Virus record (IMG/VR): IMGVR_UViG_3300042376_001192
Location: 1-22,517 of that record
DNA from: a virus
Direction: 5' to 3' (one strand)
DNA: 22,517 nucleotides
Shown: piece after piece, positions 22,043 through 22,517 of the stretch
Position numbering within the stretch: position 1 is the first letter of the stretch
How the letters are laid out: each line of letters begins with the position of its first letter
The notes under the pieces: model-generated
What the model saw: the letters and a program-made list of their open reading frames with translations, nothing else
The model's database searches: none
Told to the model about the DNA's origin: nothing
Made by a program: the position numbers and the translations under genes

Positions 22043-22517
22043 TCAGTTCCACGTTGTTTCGAGAATACCCGCCAGGATCGATGAGGCGAGCGAACCGGCG
22101 TGACCGGCTGCGAAAAGGTTAAGCACTGCGCCGTCCTTGATCTGGCGCGGCCTGTGATTGATGACCGAGGCGAACTCGTCGCACGCGCCGTAGCTCTCAA
22201 GGTTGCCAGTCGTTGTCCTGCGGCTTTCCTGCGTCACGAAGCACTCAAGGATAGGCTGCACGATGACCAGCGCCATCAGCCCGCCGCCGCCCGCCGTGAA
22301 GGTCACCGACTGAATAGACCGCACGCCGCTGTCACCAGCTTGGAGCGACAGGTACGGGTGATAGCTTGTGGCGCTCTGAACGCTTGAGGCCACCACCTGA
22401 CCGCCACCAGCCACCGCGAAGGTGAAATGGTTTTGGCTTGTCCGTCCTGCCGTGCCGTCCTGATTAGTGTATCTGAACGTGAACTGGCCCGTGGTCGATG
22501 ACGCCGACTGACCCACC
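22043..22517 (-). CDS. Virion protein paralogue, 5' end cut by window edge
   Basis: The frame runs to the right edge of the window without a convincing start; a GTG at 22516 is possible but alignment with the 298-aa neighbour suggests about 150 N-terminal residues are missing. The C-terminal 157 residues are strand-rich and Gly/Ala/Ser-rich, with 'YHPYLSLQAGDSGVRSIQSV' and 'RQIKDGAVLNLFAAGHAG', matching the neighbour. It ends three bases before the neighbouring gene starts, so the pair is a tandem duplication. Function as for the neighbour. Confidence 0.7.
   Translation of the reverse strand, partial: VGQSASSTTGQFTFRYTNQDGTAGRTSQNHFTFAVAGGGQVVASSVQSATSYHPYLSLQAGDSGVRSIQSVTFTAGGGGLMALVIVQPILECFVTQESRRTTTGNLESYGACDEFASVINHRPRQIKDGAVLNLFAAGHAGSLASSILAGILETTWN

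Noticed and set aside
1-22517. tRNA genes, CRISPR arrays, insertion sequences, integrase or att sites
   Set aside because: None seen by reading: no cloverleaf-like sequence, no regularly spaced direct repeats, no transposase or integrase motifs in any supported gene.

Overview
This window looks like part of a temperate or virulent tailed-phage genome (or prophage) of the short-tailed, P22-like type. The DNA is visibly GC-rich with strong G/C third-codon use, which fits a GC-rich proteobacterial host; an alphaproteobacterium is my inference only. No integrase, repressor, terminase, portal, tRNA or attachment site is visible, so prophage versus free phage cannot be decided here. The portal and terminase, if present, should lie beyond the right edge.

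The window is two converging transcription blocks. The left block (1-3052, + strand) is a chain of about eleven small genes, most coupled by 1-4 base start/stop overlaps. One is a DNA-methyltransferase-like phage protein (529-1167); the rest are small accessory proteins of unknown function, several of types recurrent in phages. This looks like an early or accessory operon.

The right block (22517 down to 3055, - strand) is the late operon, listed here in transcription order. First come two paralogous virion proteins (one cut by the window edge), a 50-aa protein, a protein with perfectly phased 20-residue repeats, and a 153-aa protein. After an intrinsic terminator come scaffold (18875-19606), major capsid protein (17759-18871), a probable decoration protein (17233-17745), a small head protein, a P22 gp4-like head-tail adaptor (16543-16899) and a P22 gp10-like tail hub (15119-16543). 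A coiled-coil/Ig-like protein follows where P22 has its tail needle, then three large DNA-ejection-type proteins in the positions of P22 gp7, gp20 and gp16. After a second terminator-like hairpin comes the tailspike (7349-9553).

The distal end of the late operon (3055-7349) is a lysis and membrane module. It holds a GH24 lysozyme fused to a proline-rich linker and C-terminal membrane segments, an overlapping Rz/Rz1-type spanin pair, and six to seven further small or medium membrane proteins, several of them holin candidates. A single 41-codon + strand gene for a hydrophobic peptide (9662-9787) is wedged against the grain between the ejection and tailspike genes.

No wholly new system is evident. 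The most interesting points are the 20-residue repeat protein, the tandem paralogous virion proteins, the membrane-anchored lysozyme, the terminator hairpins inside the late operon, and the isolated opposite-strand membrane peptide.
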